Positions 51,036-59,958 of a DNA stretch of 64,000 bases are shown piece after piece. The DNA is from Sinomonas cyclohexanicum (GTDB taxonomy: Bacteria; Actinomycetota; Actinomycetes; Actinomycetales; Micrococcaceae), in contig NZ_AP024525.1 in the NCBI RefSeq assembly GCF_020886775.1, forward strand, positions 372,001-436,000. Direction: 5' to 3'. The notes below the pieces were generated by a model, which worked only from the letters and a program-made list of their open reading frames with translations, was not told the origin of the DNA and ran no database searches. Each line of letters opens with the position of its first letter. Position 1 is the stretch's first letter. The position numbers were made by a program, and so were the translations under genes.

Positions 51036-51917
51036 ATGGCCGCCACCGCAACCCTCCCGCGCACGGCGTCGGTTCCCGAACGCCGCAAGACGTTCGACTG
51101 GGGCCAGTTCCGCACGTACATCGCGGCGGCCGTGATCCTCATCTGGTGCCTCGCGCCGTTCTACTGGATGATCGTCACGGCCTTCCGCGACGTCGGCTAC
51201 ACGTTCGACCCGACGTTCTTCTTCACGCACGTCACCATGGACAACTTCGGCACGGTCTTCGACACGAGCCTCGGGAACCACTTCGCCCAGAACCTGCTGA
51301 ACAGCCTTCTGGTCGCGGGCGTCACCACGGTCGTGGCACTCGTGGTCGGCGTGTTCGCGGCGTACGCGCTCGCGCGCCTGAACTTCCGGTTCAAGTTCGC
51401 AGTCATGGGGTTCATCCTGGGCGCCTCGATGTTCCCCGGCGTTGCCATCGTGACGCCGTTGTTCCAGCTGTTCACGAACATCGGCTGGATGGGCACGTAC
51501 CAGGCGCTCATCATTCCGAACATCTCGTTCGTGCTGCCGCTCACCGTCTACACCCTGACCTCATTCTTCCGCGAGATGCCGTGGGAGCTCGAGGAATCGG
51601 CGCGTATCGACGGGTGCACGCAGGGGCAGGCGTTCCGGAAGGTCATCCTCCCGCTCGCCGCGCCGGCGACGTTCACGACGGCGATCCTCGCCTTCATCTC
51701 GGCCTGGAACGAGTTCCTCATCGCAAGCCAGCTGTCCTCGGACCAGACCAAGACCGTGACCGTCGCGATCGCGTACTTCACGGGCTCCCAGCCACACCAG
51801 GAGCCGTACACGGCGATCATGGCGGCCGGCACCATCGTGACGATCCCGCTCGTGATCCTCGTGCTCGTGTTCCAGCGCAAGATCGTGGCGGGACTCACCG
51901 CGGGAGCAGTCAAGTGA
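51036..51917 (+). CDS. Sugar ABC transporter permease, MalG-type
   Basis: A 293-residue six-helix permease of the MalG class: RTYIAAAVILIWCLAPFYWMIVTAFRD, FAAYALARLNFRFKFAVMGFILGASMFPGVAIVTPLFQLFTNIGWMGTY and the EAA loop ELEESARIDGCTQGQAFRKVILPLAAP. It starts one base after the first permease and is clearly in the same operon; both contact a common ATPase not encoded here. Confidence 0.5.
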   Translation: MAATATLPRTASVPERRKTFDWGQFRTYIAAAVILIWCLAPFYWMIVTAFRDVGYTFDPTFFFTHVTMDNFGTVFDTSLGNHFAQNLLNSLLVAGVTTVVALVVGVFAAYALARLNFRFKFAVMGFILGASMFPGVAIVTPLFQLFTNIGWMGTYQALIIPNISFVLPLTVYTLTSFFREMPWELEESARIDGCTQGQAFRKVILPLAAPATFTTAILAFISAWNEFLIASQLSSDQTKTVTVAIAYFTGSQPHQEPYTAIMAAGTIVTIPLVILVLVFQRKIVAGLTAGAVK

Positions 51918-51930
51918 GCGGGCGCGTCGC

Positions 51931-52206
51931 GTGATCAATCCGAAAGACCCGATGTCCGTGGGAGGGGCGGTCTACCGTCGCTCCTCCCCGCACCGGCGCG
52001 CCGTCGTCGAGCAGTTCGAGATCTTCATGGGCTTCCTGGGGTTCTGGGGCCTCGTGCTGCTCGCGGTCACCATCTGGCTCGAGGTCACCGGACAGTTCGC
52101 GCTCGGCTGGGCCCTCGGCCTGCTCGCCGTCGTCCTCGCAATGGCCGGCCTCTGGGCCCTGCGACGCAAGGTGCTGCGCGGGGAGAAGGACGAGTTCAAG
52201 GGCTGA
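51931..52206 (+). CDS. Small membrane protein at the end of the sugar ABC operon
   Basis: A 91-residue protein of two membrane helices (about 31-51 FLGFWGLVLLAVTIWLEVTG and 57-75 LGWALGLLAVVLAMAGLWAL) with basic flanks. Not recognised by family. GTG at 51931 is used; ATG at 51952 (MSVGGAVYRR) is an alternative. It follows the MalG-type permease by 13 bases and precedes the LacI gene by 42, so it is probably part of this operon. A role in transport is not shown. Confidence 0.5.
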   Translation: MINPKDPMSVGGAVYRRSSPHRRAVVEQFEIFMGFLGFWGLVLLAVTIWLEVTGQFALGWALGLLAVVLAMAGLWALRRKVLRGEKDEFKG

Positions 52207-52248
52207 ACACGCACAGACCGTAGGAGGCCGGCACGAGCGGGGAGAACC

Positions 52249-53262
52249 ATGGTAGGGATCGACGACGTGGCTGCCGCCGCCGGGGTCTCGACGGCCACGG
52301 TGTCCCGGGCGCTGCGGGGCCTCCCGCGCGTATCCCCGGCGACGCGGTCAAGGATCCTCGCGACCGCGAAGGAACTCGGGTACGTGCCCTCATCCGCGGC
52401 GTCGCGGCTCGCCTCCGGCAAGACACGCACCGTGGGAGTCCTGGCCCCGTACGTGGACCGATGGTTCTTCGGGAAGGCGATCGCCGGCGTCGACCATGAG
52501 CTTCACGCGCGCGGCTACAACCTGTCCCTGTTCAATCTGGGCGGGCGGTCCGCCCCGCGCGAGCGGCTGTTCAGCCGGGCGATGGTCCACAAGCAGATCG
52601 ACGCGCTCCTGCTCCTGTGCATGTACCTCCACCCCGAGGAGATCGAAGACCTGCACGCGATCGAGATGCCGCTCGTGGTGGTCGGCGGCCCGGTGGTGGG
52701 CATCGCGACCGTGGGGATCGACGACTACAGGGCGGCCCGTGCCATCACCGAGCACCTGATCCACCTCGGCCACCGGCACATCGCCCTGCTGCACGGCAGC
52801 GACGACCTCGAGCTGAACTTCTCCGTCCCCAAGATCCGCGTCGAGGGATTCCACGATGCCGTCCATGCCGCCGGCCTCGAGCTCGACCCGGATGCGGGGC
52901 TGTTCGGGAACTTCACGGTGGCCAGCGGCGTCGAGGCCATGCGCCGCTTCATGCGGCTGCCCGAGCCGCGTCCCACGGCAATGGTGTGCGCCTCGGACGA
53001 GATGGCCTTGGGAGTGCTCTTCGAAGCGCGCCGCCAGGGCCTCCGGGTCCCCGAGGACTTCTCGGTTGTCGGGATCGACGGCCACGAGATGGGTGCCGCG
53101 GCGGGGCTGACCACCGTGTGGCAGGACCCCATGGCGCAGGCCCGCCGCGGGACCCAGATGCTCCTCGCCGAGCTCAGCGGCGAGGACGGCGCGGTGCGCT
53201 CCGAGGTGGCCGAGCAGCGCCTGATCGTCCGCGAGACCACGGCCCCGCCGCCTACCTTCTGA
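52249..53262 (+). CDS. LacI-family transcriptional regulator
   Basis: A 337-residue LacI protein: DNA-binding domain VGIDDVAAAAGVSTATVSRALRGLPRVSPATRSRILATAKELGYVPSSAASRLASGKTRTVGVLAPYVDRWFFG and a periplasmic-binding-like effector domain ending in EMALGVLFEARRQGLRVPEDFSVVGIDGHEMG. GGAG lies about ten bases before the ATG. Sitting at the end of the sugar ABC operon, it probably represses that operon through the site at 48546 and releases on binding the sugar. A repeated palindrome overlaps its stop codon. Confidence 0.5.
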   Translation: MVGIDDVAAAAGVSTATVSRALRGLPRVSPATRSRILATAKELGYVPSSAASRLASGKTRTVGVLAPYVDRWFFGKAIAGVDHELHARGYNLSLFNLGGRSAPRERLFSRAMVHKQIDALLLLCMYLHPEEIEDLHAIEMPLVVVGGPVVGIATVGIDDYRAARAITEHLIHLGHRHIALLHGSDDLELNFSVPKIRVEGFHDAVHAAGLELDPDAGLFGNFTVASGVEAMRRFMRLPEPRPTAMVCASDEMALGVLFEARRQGLRVPEDFSVVGIDGHEMGAAAGLTTVWQDPMAQARRGTQMLLAELSGEDGAVRSEVAEQRLIVRETTAPPPTF

Positions 53263-53340
53263 TCTCGGGTACGCATCGCCGCAGCCCACGGCGGCCGCGT
53301 ACCCGAGATGGTCATGGGCGCGCGTTGGTGTACCCGAGAC
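53262..53340. repeat. Inverted repeat with a third copy, between convergent genes
   Basis: ATCTCGGGTACGC (53262-53274) and its perfect complement (53297-53309) form a hairpin with a nested GCCGC/GCGGC stem; a third copy, GTACCCGAGA (53330-53339), lies in the same orientation as the second. The element begins in the LacI stop codon and lies before the convergent hypothetical gene, so it may act as a two-way terminator or a REP-like element. The rest of the 117-base gap shows nothing. Confidence 0.5.
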
Positions 53341-53379
53341 GGGGGTGGAGACGTCGGGACGGGACGCGGGGCTGGGCGG

Positions 53380-54213
53380 TCAGGAGGCCCTGGCGAGCTG
53401 GCGGATGGGGATCCAGCGCGACGCGAGCCGCCGGTACGCCGCCGCCGCGCCGGTCATGTCCCCCTCGGCGAGGCACTCGATCCCCAGCAGCACGTCGCTG
53501 GGGGAGTCGTCGGGAAAGACCCGGTCCGCGACGCTGCCGTAATCGAGCTCGATCATGGAATCCGGATGGAACTCCTCGAGCCACTCGGTCAGGGTGGTGA
53601 GCTCGTCGAGGAGGTTCATCTCGGGGGCGGCGAGGGCGAGGTTGGCCACCGCGAAGCGGGCCCGGCTGATGGCCTTGGCCCAGCTGGCCGTGATCCGCAC
53701 GGTCACCACGTGGTCGTCCTCCTCGACCACCTCCGTCGGGTCGCCCTCGTGGAACAGCACGAACCAGCTGAACGGGATGCCCCACAGCGACTCTCGGGTG
53801 TTGATGCGCGGAGTTCCGGACTCCTCGGCGAGGCGGTCCACGCGTTCCTGATGCTTGGCGCGCGCGCTCTCAGGCAAGAGGACAGACGCGAGGGGCGCCG
53901 GCGCCGTCGTGAGTACGGATTCCGCGGCAAGCCCTGCGCGGAGCACAAGCTGCGAGGGGCAGTAGAGCGTGTGCCCGTCCACAGTGAGGGAGCGGGTGAA
54001 TTCGGCGCGGCCGTCGGGGAAGGGGTCTCCCGAGGTGCGGATGATGCGCCGGAGCGCCTCCTCGGCCTCGGCCCGGTCAAGGACCTTCCGGCCCTCGGCG
54101 GAGGTCCCGCGCCCGATCCTCTCGCGCTCCTCGGCGGTGAACGCCGAGAGCGGCTCGTAGACGCGCAGCTGCGAGGCGAGCGGGCGCCCCGCGCGGCGCT
54201 GCCGCTCGCTCAT
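53380..54213 (-). CDS. Conserved hypothetical protein
   Basis: A 277-residue soluble protein that I do not recognise. It begins SERQRRAGRPLASQLRVYEPLSAFTAEERERI and includes the unusual run STRESLWGIPFSWFVLFHEGDP-like segment (here NTRESLWGIPFSWFVLFHEG) near the middle and YPQ-free, acidic WLEEFHPDSMIELDYGSVADRVFPDDSPSDVLLGIE near the end. No signal peptide or membrane segment. Similar uncharacterised proteins seem to occur in actinobacteria, but I cannot name a family with confidence. Its stop faces the LacI gene; its start is 44 bases from xthA, transcribed the same way. Confidence 0.5.
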   Translation of the reverse strand: MSERQRRAGRPLASQLRVYEPLSAFTAEERERIGRGTSAEGRKVLDRAEAEEALRRIIRTSGDPFPDGRAEFTRSLTVDGHTLYCPSQLVLRAGLAAESVLTTAPAPLASVLLPESARAKHQERVDRLAEESGTPRINTRESLWGIPFSWFVLFHEGDPTEVVEEDDHVVTVRITASWAKAISRARFAVANLALAAPEMNLLDELTTLTEWLEEFHPDSMIELDYGSVADRVFPDDSPSDVLLGIECLAEGDMTGAAAAYRRLASRWIPIRQLARAS

Positions 54214-54256
54214 CCCGTACCGCCTCCCGGGTCTGCGGGGGAGGCGCCGCGTGGCG

Positions 54257-55069
54257 TCACGGGGTATCCGCCAGGTCCACGACCACGGGAGCGTGGTCCG
54301 AGGCGCCCTTGCCCTTCCGCTCCTCGCGATCGATCATCGCGCCGGTCACGCGGGCGGCGAGGGCAGGCGAGCCGAGGACGAAGTCGATCCGCATGCCCTC
54401 CTTCTTCGGGAAGCGCAGCTGCGTGTAGTCCCAGTACGTGTACACGCCGGGCCCCGGCGTGAACGGCCGAACCAGGTCGGCGTACCCCGAACCTTCGAAG
54501 GCGCGGAACGCGTCCCGCTCGGGCTCGCTCACGTGGGTGAGGGCCTCGCGGCGGAAGTACTCGATGTCCCAGACGTCCTCGTCCCGCGGCGCAATGTTCC
54601 AGTCGCCCACGAGCGCGATCTGGGCGTTCGGGTCCTCGCGGACCCACTCGGCGGCGTGGCCGTTGAGGACCTTGAGCCACTCGAGCTTGTAGGGCATGTG
54701 CTCGTCGTTCAGGGCCCGGCCGTTGGGCACGTACAGGCTCCACACGCGCACGCCCGCGCACGTCGCGGCGATCGCGCGGGCTTCCTGGTGGGCACCGTTG
54801 CCGTTCTTGCCGAACGAGGGCTGGTCCGGGAACGTCCGCTCGACGTCCTCAAGCCCCACGCGGGACGCGATCGCCACGCCGTTCCACTGGCTCAGCCCGA
54901 AGTGCGCCACCTCGTACCCGTTGCGCTCGAACAGCTCCCACGGGAAGTTCTCGTCCTTGCACTTGGTCTCCTGGATGGCCAGCACGTCGACGTCGCTGCG
55001 CAGGAGCCAGTTCTCCACACGGTCGGCACGGGCGCGGAGGGAGTTCACGTTCCAGGTAGCAAGCTTCAC
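54257..55069 (-). CDS. xthA: Exodeoxyribonuclease III (AP endonuclease)
   Basis: A 270-residue ExoIII/APE1-type endonuclease that repairs abasic sites and 3' blocks in DNA. The family signature KLATWNVNSLRARADRVENWL opens the protein, followed by LAIQETKCKDENFP (metal-binding Glu), YVPNGRAL, LVGDWNIAP (catalytic Asp/Asn) and RIDFVLGSPAL with DHAPVVVDL (catalytic Asp-His pair). GTG at 55069 is chosen because it gives the exact family N-terminus; TAGCGT lies 13-8 bases upstream, suggesting a nearly leaderless mRNA. Confidence 0.5.
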   Translation of the reverse strand: MKLATWNVNSLRARADRVENWLLRSDVDVLAIQETKCKDENFPWELFERNGYEVAHFGLSQWNGVAIASRVGLEDVERTFPDQPSFGKNGNGAHQEARAIAATCAGVRVWSLYVPNGRALNDEHMPYKLEWLKVLNGHAAEWVREDPNAQIALVGDWNIAPRDEDVWDIEYFRREALTHVSEPERDAFRAFEGSGYADLVRPFTPGPGVYTYWDYTQLRFPKKEGMRIDFVLGSPALAARVTGAMIDREERKGKGASDHAPVVVDLADTP

Positions 55070-55232
55070 GCCGCCCACGCTATCAATCCTGCGGCGGGCG
55101 CGGCACTGCGGAGCGAAGTCCCGCTTCCGCGAGTCAGCGCACGACGGCGCGCGCACCACCTGGGCGGGCACGCGCCGTCGTGCTTCCGCTCACCGCATCA
55201 TGGGCTCACGCGAGCAGCAGGGCCAGAGGGCC

Positions 55233-56078
55233 CTACTTGGACCAGACTGCGGCGCCCTCGTGCCACCAGCGGTCGAACGGTGTCACCGGGGTCGCGCGCT
55301 TGTGCCGGGTGATGAGGTAGCGCCGCTCGATCGACTCGGCGGCCTCGTCCGGGACGTCGCGCCCCTCGAGGTAGTCGTCGATCTGCTCGTACGTGATGCC
55401 GAGCTCGTGCTCGTCCGTGCGGCCCGGCTGGAGGTCGAGGAGATCCGCGGTCGGGATTTTCTGCCAGATGCGCTCAGGTGCGCCCAGGTGCTGCAGGAGC
55501 TGGCGGTTCTGGCGCTTGTTCAGGCCGAAGAGCGGCAGGACGTCCGCGCCGCCGTCGCCGAACTTGGTGAAGAATCCAGTCACGGACTCGGCGCCGTGGT
55601 CGGTGCCGATCACGAGGAGGTTCCGCTCGCCCGCGATCATGTACTGCGCGATCATGCGGGCACGGGCCTTGGTGTTGCCGCGGACGAAGTCGGTGAGCTC
55701 CTTCTCGGATCTCGCCTCGTACTCGGCCTCGAAGCCGTCCACGGCGGGCTTGACGTTGAAGGTCCACTCCGAGGCGGCGCCCACGAAGTCGAGCGCGGCC
55801 TGCGCGTCCTCCTCGTCATGCTGGACCCCGTGGGGGAGGCGCACGGCGATGAACGACGCTTCGACCCCTTCCTCGGCCAAGGACTCGACGGCGAGCTGGG
55901 CGAGCCGGCCGGCGAGGGAGGAGTCGAGCCCCCCGCTGATGCCGAGCACAAAGCCCTTCGCGCCGGTCTGGCGCAGGTAGTCCTTGAGGAAGTCGACGCG
56001 TGCGGTGACCTCGGCCGCCGGGTCGATCTCGGGCTTCACGCCCATCTCCTCGATGATCTTCGCCTGGAGTTCGCGCAT
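55233..56078 (-). CDS. nadE: NH3-dependent NAD+ synthetase
   Basis: A 281-residue NAD synthetase, making NAD+ from deamido-NAD+, ATP and ammonia. The ATP-pyrophosphatase loop [16 protein letters not shown] is at residues 45-60 and [47 protein letters not shown] and [17 protein letters not shown] are all signature segments of the E. coli type, without a glutaminase domain. TACGCT at exactly -12 to -7 suggests leaderless translation. It diverges from the KDPG aldolase gene. Confidence 0.5.
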   Translation of the reverse strand: MRELQAKIIEEMGVKPEIDPAAEVTARVDFLKDYLRQTGAKGFVLGISGGLDSSLAGRLAQLAVESLAEEGVEASFIAVRLPHGVQHDEEDAQAALDFVGAASEWTFNVKPAVDGFEAEYEARSEKELTDFVRGNTKARARMIAQYMIAGERNLLVIGTDHGAESVTGFFTKFGDGGADVLPLFGLNKRQNRQLLQHLGAPERIWQKIPTADLLDLQPGRTDEHELGITYEQIDDYLEGRDVPDEAAESIERRYLITRHKRATPVTPFDRWWHEGAAVWSK

Positions 56079-56134
56079 GGGGCTAGCGTAGTCCAGCCGC
56101 GCTTCGTTGTTGTTGCAGGGCTAGGGTGGCACCC

Positions 56135-56788
56135 ATGAGCACTCTCGACACCCCCACCCTGCTCGAGGCGATCCGCGAGAGCCGCGTTCTCGCGGTCATC
56201 CGGGGGGACTCGGCCGAGCATGCCGCCAACGCCGCGCGGATCCTGTTCAGTGAGGGAATCCGGCTCGTCGAGATAGCCCTCACGACGCCGGGCACCGCCG
56301 ACGCGCTCGCGGCCGTCGCCCCCGAGGTGCCCGAGGGTTCGCACCTCGGCGCGGGGACCGTGTGCACGCTCGAGGACGTGGACGCCGTCGTGGCCGCGGG
56401 TGCCACGTTCGTCGTCACGCCCGCAGTCACCGAGGCGGTTCCGTACGCGACAGGCCTCGGCATGCCCGTGCTCGCGGGCGCGTTCACGCCCACCGAGGCC
56501 TACGAGGCGTGGCGCCAGGGTGCGGCCGCGGTCAAGCTGTTCCCCGCCTCGGCCGGGGGCCCCGGCTACCTCAAGGCGCTCACGGAGCCGTTCCCGCAGA
56601 TCCCGTTCCTCGCCGTCGGCGGCGTGGGGCTCACCCAGCTGCCCGAGTACGTCGCCGCTGGCGCCCTCGGCGTCGGGGCCGGAGGGCCCCTCGTGGGCGA
56701 CGGCGCTCGCGGGGGTTCCGCGGACGAGCTCGCCGAGCGGGCCCGCGCCTTCGCCGCGGCGGCACGGGATCTGAGGGCAGCCCGATGA
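56135..56788 (+). CDS. eda: 2-dehydro-3-deoxyphosphogluconate (KDPG) aldolase
   Basis: A 217-residue class I aldolase cleaving KDPG or KDPGal to pyruvate and glyceraldehyde 3-phosphate. Hallmarks are ESRVLAVIRGDSAEHA, LVEIALTTPGTADAL with the catalytic Glu, GAGTVCTLEDVDAVVAAGATFVVTPA, and AAVKLFPASAGGPGYLKAL with the Schiff-base lysine, plus the phosphate-binding AVGGVGLTQLPEYVAAGA. ATG at 56135 follows a TAGGGT (56122-56127) closely, so the mRNA may be leaderless; a GTG three codons earlier is a weaker option. It overlaps the kinase gene by ATGA. Confidence 0.5.
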   Translation: MSTLDTPTLLEAIRESRVLAVIRGDSAEHAANAARILFSEGIRLVEIALTTPGTADALAAVAPEVPEGSHLGAGTVCTLEDVDAVVAAGATFVVTPAVTEAVPYATGLGMPVLAGAFTPTEAYEAWRQGAAAVKLFPASAGGPGYLKALTEPFPQIPFLAVGGVGLTQLPEYVAAGALGVGAGGPLVGDGARGGSADELAERARAFAAAARDLRAAR

Positions 56789-57738
56789 CAGGCGGCGCCC
56801 CGCGCATCGTGACCCTCGGTGAGGCGCTCGTCTCGCTGCGCTCCGTGGGGCCCCTCACGATCGGCGGCCCGCTGAGCATGCATGCCGCCGGGGCCGAACT
56901 CAACGTCGCGGTGGCGCTCGCCCGGCTGGGCTACGCGTCCTCGTGGGGCGGGGTGCTGGGCGATGACGAACTCGGCGAGTTCATCCTCCGCAGCCTCGCG
57001 GCCGAGCGCGTCGATACCACCCATGTGCGGAGGGACACGCGGCCCACCGCGATCATGTTCCTCGAGGCCCGCACCCCCGAGGTGTCCCGCATCTTCTACC
57101 ACCGCAAGGATTCGGCGGGCGCGCGGCTGTCCCCGCACGACGTCGACCGCCTCCTCGACCGTGACCTCGCCTGGCTGCACCTCACCGGCATCACCCCCGC
57201 GCTCTCGGAGGGCGCCCGCGCCGCGGTGCTCCACGCGGCGCAGACGTGCCGACGCCGCTCGGTGCCGTTCTCCGTGGATGTGAACTTCCGCTCCAAGCTG
57301 TGGAGCGAGCAGGAGGCGGCCGAGGTGCTCCCGTGGCTCACCGAGGGCGCTGAGGTGGTGATCGGCTCTCCTGAGGAGCTCGCGCTCGCGGCGCCCGCCG
57401 GGAAGACCCTCGAGGCCGCGGCGGAGGAGCTGCTCGCCAGCGGGGTCGGCGAGGTGGTCGCCAAGCTCGGGGCCGCCGGCGCCCGGGCATTCACCGGCCG
57501 GCACGTGCTCGACGCGCCCGCGTTCCCGGTGCGTGCCGTGGACACGGTCGGGGCCGGCGACGCGTTCACCGCCGGCTACCTCTCGGCGAGGCTCGACGGC
57601 GAGGACGTCGCCGCCCGCCTGCGCCGTGGCTGCCTCCTCGGCGCTTTCGCCGTGGGACACCTCGGCGACTGGGAGGGGCTCCCGCGGCGCGACGAGCTCG
57701 ACCTGCTCGACAGGGGCCCCGGCGAGACGCACCGCTGA
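56785..57738 (+). CDS. kdgK: PfkB-family sugar kinase, probable 2-keto-3-deoxygluconate kinase
   Basis: A 317-residue ribokinase-fold enzyme: PRIVTLGEALVSLRS and GAELNVAVALARLGYASSWGGVLGDDELGEFI at the start, and the PfkB signature DTVGAGDAFTAGYL with the catalytic Asp near residue 258. The coupling with a KDPG aldolase (ATGA overlap) strongly suggests 2-keto-3-deoxygluconate as substrate, giving KDPG, though the sequence alone would allow another sugar acid. Downstream lies the LacI operator-bearing promoter of the next gene, so this pair is a separate unit. Confidence 0.5.
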   Translation: MTGGAPRIVTLGEALVSLRSVGPLTIGGPLSMHAAGAELNVAVALARLGYASSWGGVLGDDELGEFILRSLAAERVDTTHVRRDTRPTAIMFLEARTPEVSRIFYHRKDSAGARLSPHDVDRLLDRDLAWLHLTGITPALSEGARAAVLHAAQTCRRRSVPFSVDVNFRSKLWSEQEAAEVLPWLTEGAEVVIGSPEELALAAPAGKTLEAAAEELLASGVGEVVAKLGAAGARAFTGRHVLDAPAFPVRAVDTVGAGDAFTAGYLSARLDGEDVAARLRRGCLLGAFAVGHLGDWEGLPRRDELDLLDRGPGETHR

Positions 57739-57755
57739 CGACCGTGGCATGATGC

Positions 57756-57793
57756 GGCAACCGGTTGCCCGATGTTCTGGGCGTCACTAGCGT
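57756..57793 (+). promoter_or_regulatory. Promoter with LacI operator 1
   Basis: The operator GGCAACCGGTTGCC (57756-57769) is a perfect 14-bp palindrome overlapping the -35 box TTGCCC (57765-57770). The -10 box TAGCGT (57788-57793) follows after 17 bases and lies 12-7 bases before the ATG at 57800, so the transcript is probably leaderless and repressible. Confidence 0.5.
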
Positions 57794-57799
57794 AGATGT

Positions 57800-58945
57800 A
57801 TGCCCCATGCCGCGCCTGAGCCCTCGCCCGTTCCGCTCCGCACTCCTCAGCCCGCCCCGTTGCGTTCCCCCTTGCGTGCCGCAGTTGTCGGCTGCGGGGA
57901 CATCGCCACCCAGCACCTGGCCGCGATCCGCGCGCTCGCGGACCGGGGACCCGCGGGCCGGGGAATCGTGCACCTGGGCGCCGTCGTCGATCCCGACCGC
58001 CGGCGGCGCGAGGAAGCGGCGGCCGCGCATGGCGTGCCCGGGTACGAGACCCTCGGCGAGCTGATCGCGGCCGGCCGTGCCGACGTCGTGCATCTGTGCA
58101 CCCCGCACAGCGAGCACGCGCGGCTCGCCGAGCAGGCGCTCGAGGCGGGCGTCCATGTGCTCACCGAGAAGCCCGTGGCCCACAGGCTCGGCGACGCCGA
58201 GCGGCTCATCGGGACGGCGGACCGCGCGTGGAGCGAGCGCGGCACGCAGCTGGGCGTGTGCTTCCAGAACCGCTACAACGCTCCGGTCGTCGCGATGCGC
58301 GAGCTGCTCGACGGCGGCTCGCTCGGCGCGGTCCTCGGTGCGCAGGCCACCGTCATGTGGCACCGTCCGGCCGAGTACTACGCGGCGCGGCCGTGGCGCG
58401 GCACGTGGGAGGGCAGCGGCGGCGGGCTCCTCATGAACCAGGCGATCCACACGCTCGACCTCCTCCAGTGGCTCGTCGGCCCCGCGCGGGTCGTGGACGG
58501 GCGCGCCTCGGCGCGCGCCCTCGGCGGGATCATCGAGGTAGAGGACACGGCGGACATCGTGCTCGAGCACGCGGCGCATGACGGCGGCGCGCACCCGGGT
58601 GCGCAGCACGCCCCGCGCGTGCGGAGCGTCTTCTTCGCCACGAACGCGAACGGGCTCAACGCGCCGGTGACGCTGGACATCCAAACCGAGCGCGCGGAGC
58701 TGTCGCTGCGCGGGGCGCTCACGGTGCGGCACGCCGACGGGCGCGCCGACGTGGTCGACGAGGCCGGCGTCCTGCCCGGGGATCGCTCGTACTGGGGCGC
58801 CTCCCACCGGCTGCTCGTCGCGGACTTCTACCGCGCCCTGCTTGCGGGGGATCGGTTCTGGATCGGCGCCCGCGAGGCCTCGGAGTCGCTGCGGCTCATC
58901 AAGGACGTGTACTCGCGCTCATACGCGCCGGGGGAGTGGCTCTGA
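57800..58945 (+). CDS. Gfo/Idh/MocA-family oxidoreductase (1)
   Basis: A 381-residue NAD(P)-dependent dehydrogenase of the glucose-fructose oxidoreductase/inositol dehydrogenase family. After a Pro-rich N-terminus it has LRAAVVGCGDIATQHLAAIRALADRG (nucleotide-binding), VVHLCTPHSEHARLAEQALEAGVHVLTEKPVAHRL with the catalytic-site Lys of EKP, and GGGLLMNQAIHTLDLLQWLVGP with the His/Asp pair. It would oxidise a sugar or polyol hydroxyl to a ketone. It has its own operator-containing promoter, and its product may feed the isomerase and second dehydrogenase downstream. Confidence 0.5.
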   Translation: MPHAAPEPSPVPLRTPQPAPLRSPLRAAVVGCGDIATQHLAAIRALADRGPAGRGIVHLGAVVDPDRRRREEAAAAHGVPGYETLGELIAAGRADVVHLCTPHSEHARLAEQALEAGVHVLTEKPVAHRLGDAERLIGTADRAWSERGTQLGVCFQNRYNAPVVAMRELLDGGSLGAVLGAQATVMWHRPAEYYAARPWRGTWEGSGGGLLMNQAIHTLDLLQWLVGPARVVDGRASARALGGIIEVEDTADIVLEHAAHDGGAHPGAQHAPRVRSVFFATNANGLNAPVTLDIQTERAELSLRGALTVRHADGRADVVDEAGVLPGDRSYWGASHRLLVADFYRALLAGDRFWIGAREASESLRLIKDVYSRSYAPGEWL

Positions 58946-58971
58946 GGGTTCTCCCGGAATTGGCAATTGTT

Positions 58972-59010
58972 GGCAAACGTTTACCATCCTCGAGCCGCCC
59001 TGCCTAGAGT
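58972..59010 (+). promoter_or_regulatory. Promoter with LacI operator 2
   Basis: GGCAAACGTTTACC (58972-58985) is a near-palindrome overlapping the -35 box TTTACC (58980-58985). The -10 box TAGAGT (59005-59010) lies 19 bases on (18 if TTACCA is used), 61 bases before the GTG of the isomerase gene. Confidence 0.5.
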
Positions 59011-59070
59011 GAAGACGACCGTGTGACGGCCGCCACGGACCGCGGCCGCGAGAATCGATGGAGGAGAACC

Positions 59071-59931
59071 GTGGCCAAGATCGGCGTGCAGGCAATGATG
59101 CTCAAGGACAGCTTCGCGGAGATCGGGCCGCTCGAGACGCTGCGCAAGGTCGCGGACATCGGGTACCGGGCCGTCGAGGTCTCCCAGATCCCGATGGACG
59201 AGACGAACCTGGCCGAGCTCGAGCGTTCCCGCGGCGAGCTCGGCATCGAGTTCGCAGCCCTGTCCGCGCAGCTCGACGGGGAGGCCGGCGCCACGCCGTA
59301 CCCGCTCGCAGTCGACGTCGCGCGGGCCGCCGCGGACTGCAAGCGCCTCGGCGCCGACATGCTCCGCATCGGCATGCTGCCCATGTCCGAACTGCGCAGC
59401 GAGGAACGCGTGGTCGACTATGCGAAGCGGGTAGAGAAGGCGGCCCAGTCGCTCGCGGGCCACGGCATCACGCTCTACTACCACAACCACCACGTGGACT
59501 TCGCGAAGATGGGCGGCCGGTACGTCATGGACATCCTCGCCGAGGAGGCGCCCAGCATCGGCCTCGAGGTGGACGTCCACTGGGTCCAGCGCGGCGGCCT
59601 CGACCCCGTCCGCACCCTGCAGAACTACGCGGGCCGCACCGCGATGGTGCACCTCAAGGACTACCGGATCGGCGCCCTCGACGAGGACGCGATCGCCGCC
59701 TACGAGTCCGGCGACTTCGGCGCCTTCATGGGCGCCTTCAAGGACGTGGTCCAGTTCGCCGAGGTCGGCGAGGGCAACCTCGACTTCGCCTCGATCGTCC
59801 CGGCAGCCGTCGACGCCGGCGCCCGCTACCTCCTCGTCGAGCAGGACCAGCTCTACGGCAGGACCGTGTTCGAGGCCCTCACCACCTCGCATGAGAACCT
59901 CGTGGCGCTCGGCTTCGGCGACCTCTTCTAA
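59071..59931 (+). CDS. Sugar phosphate isomerase/epimerase (AP-endonuclease-2-like TIM barrel)
   Basis: A 286-residue TIM-barrel protein of the xylose isomerase-like superfamily: KIGVQAMMLKDSFAEIGPLETLRKVADIGYRAVEVSQIPMDE, then metal-site residues in ITLYYHNHHVDFAKM, IGLEVDVHWVQRGGLDPVRTL and MVHLKDYRIG. The set of Glu/His/Asp ligands typical of IolE/IolI-like enzymes is recognisable. GTG at 59071 has GGAGGAG five bases upstream; earlier in-frame ATG codons lack a ribosome-binding site. It is followed 27 bases later by the second dehydrogenase, with which it shares an operon under operator 2. Confidence 0.5.
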   Translation: MAKIGVQAMMLKDSFAEIGPLETLRKVADIGYRAVEVSQIPMDETNLAELERSRGELGIEFAALSAQLDGEAGATPYPLAVDVARAAADCKRLGADMLRIGMLPMSELRSEERVVDYAKRVEKAAQSLAGHGITLYYHNHHVDFAKMGGRYVMDILAEEAPSIGLEVDVHWVQRGGLDPVRTLQNYAGRTAMVHLKDYRIGALDEDAIAAYESGDFGAFMGAFKDVVQFAEVGEGNLDFASIVPAAVDAGARYLLVEQDQLYGRTVFEALTTSHENLVALGFGDLF

Positions 59932-59958
59932 CCCCACCGCCACCAAGGAGATCCTCAT

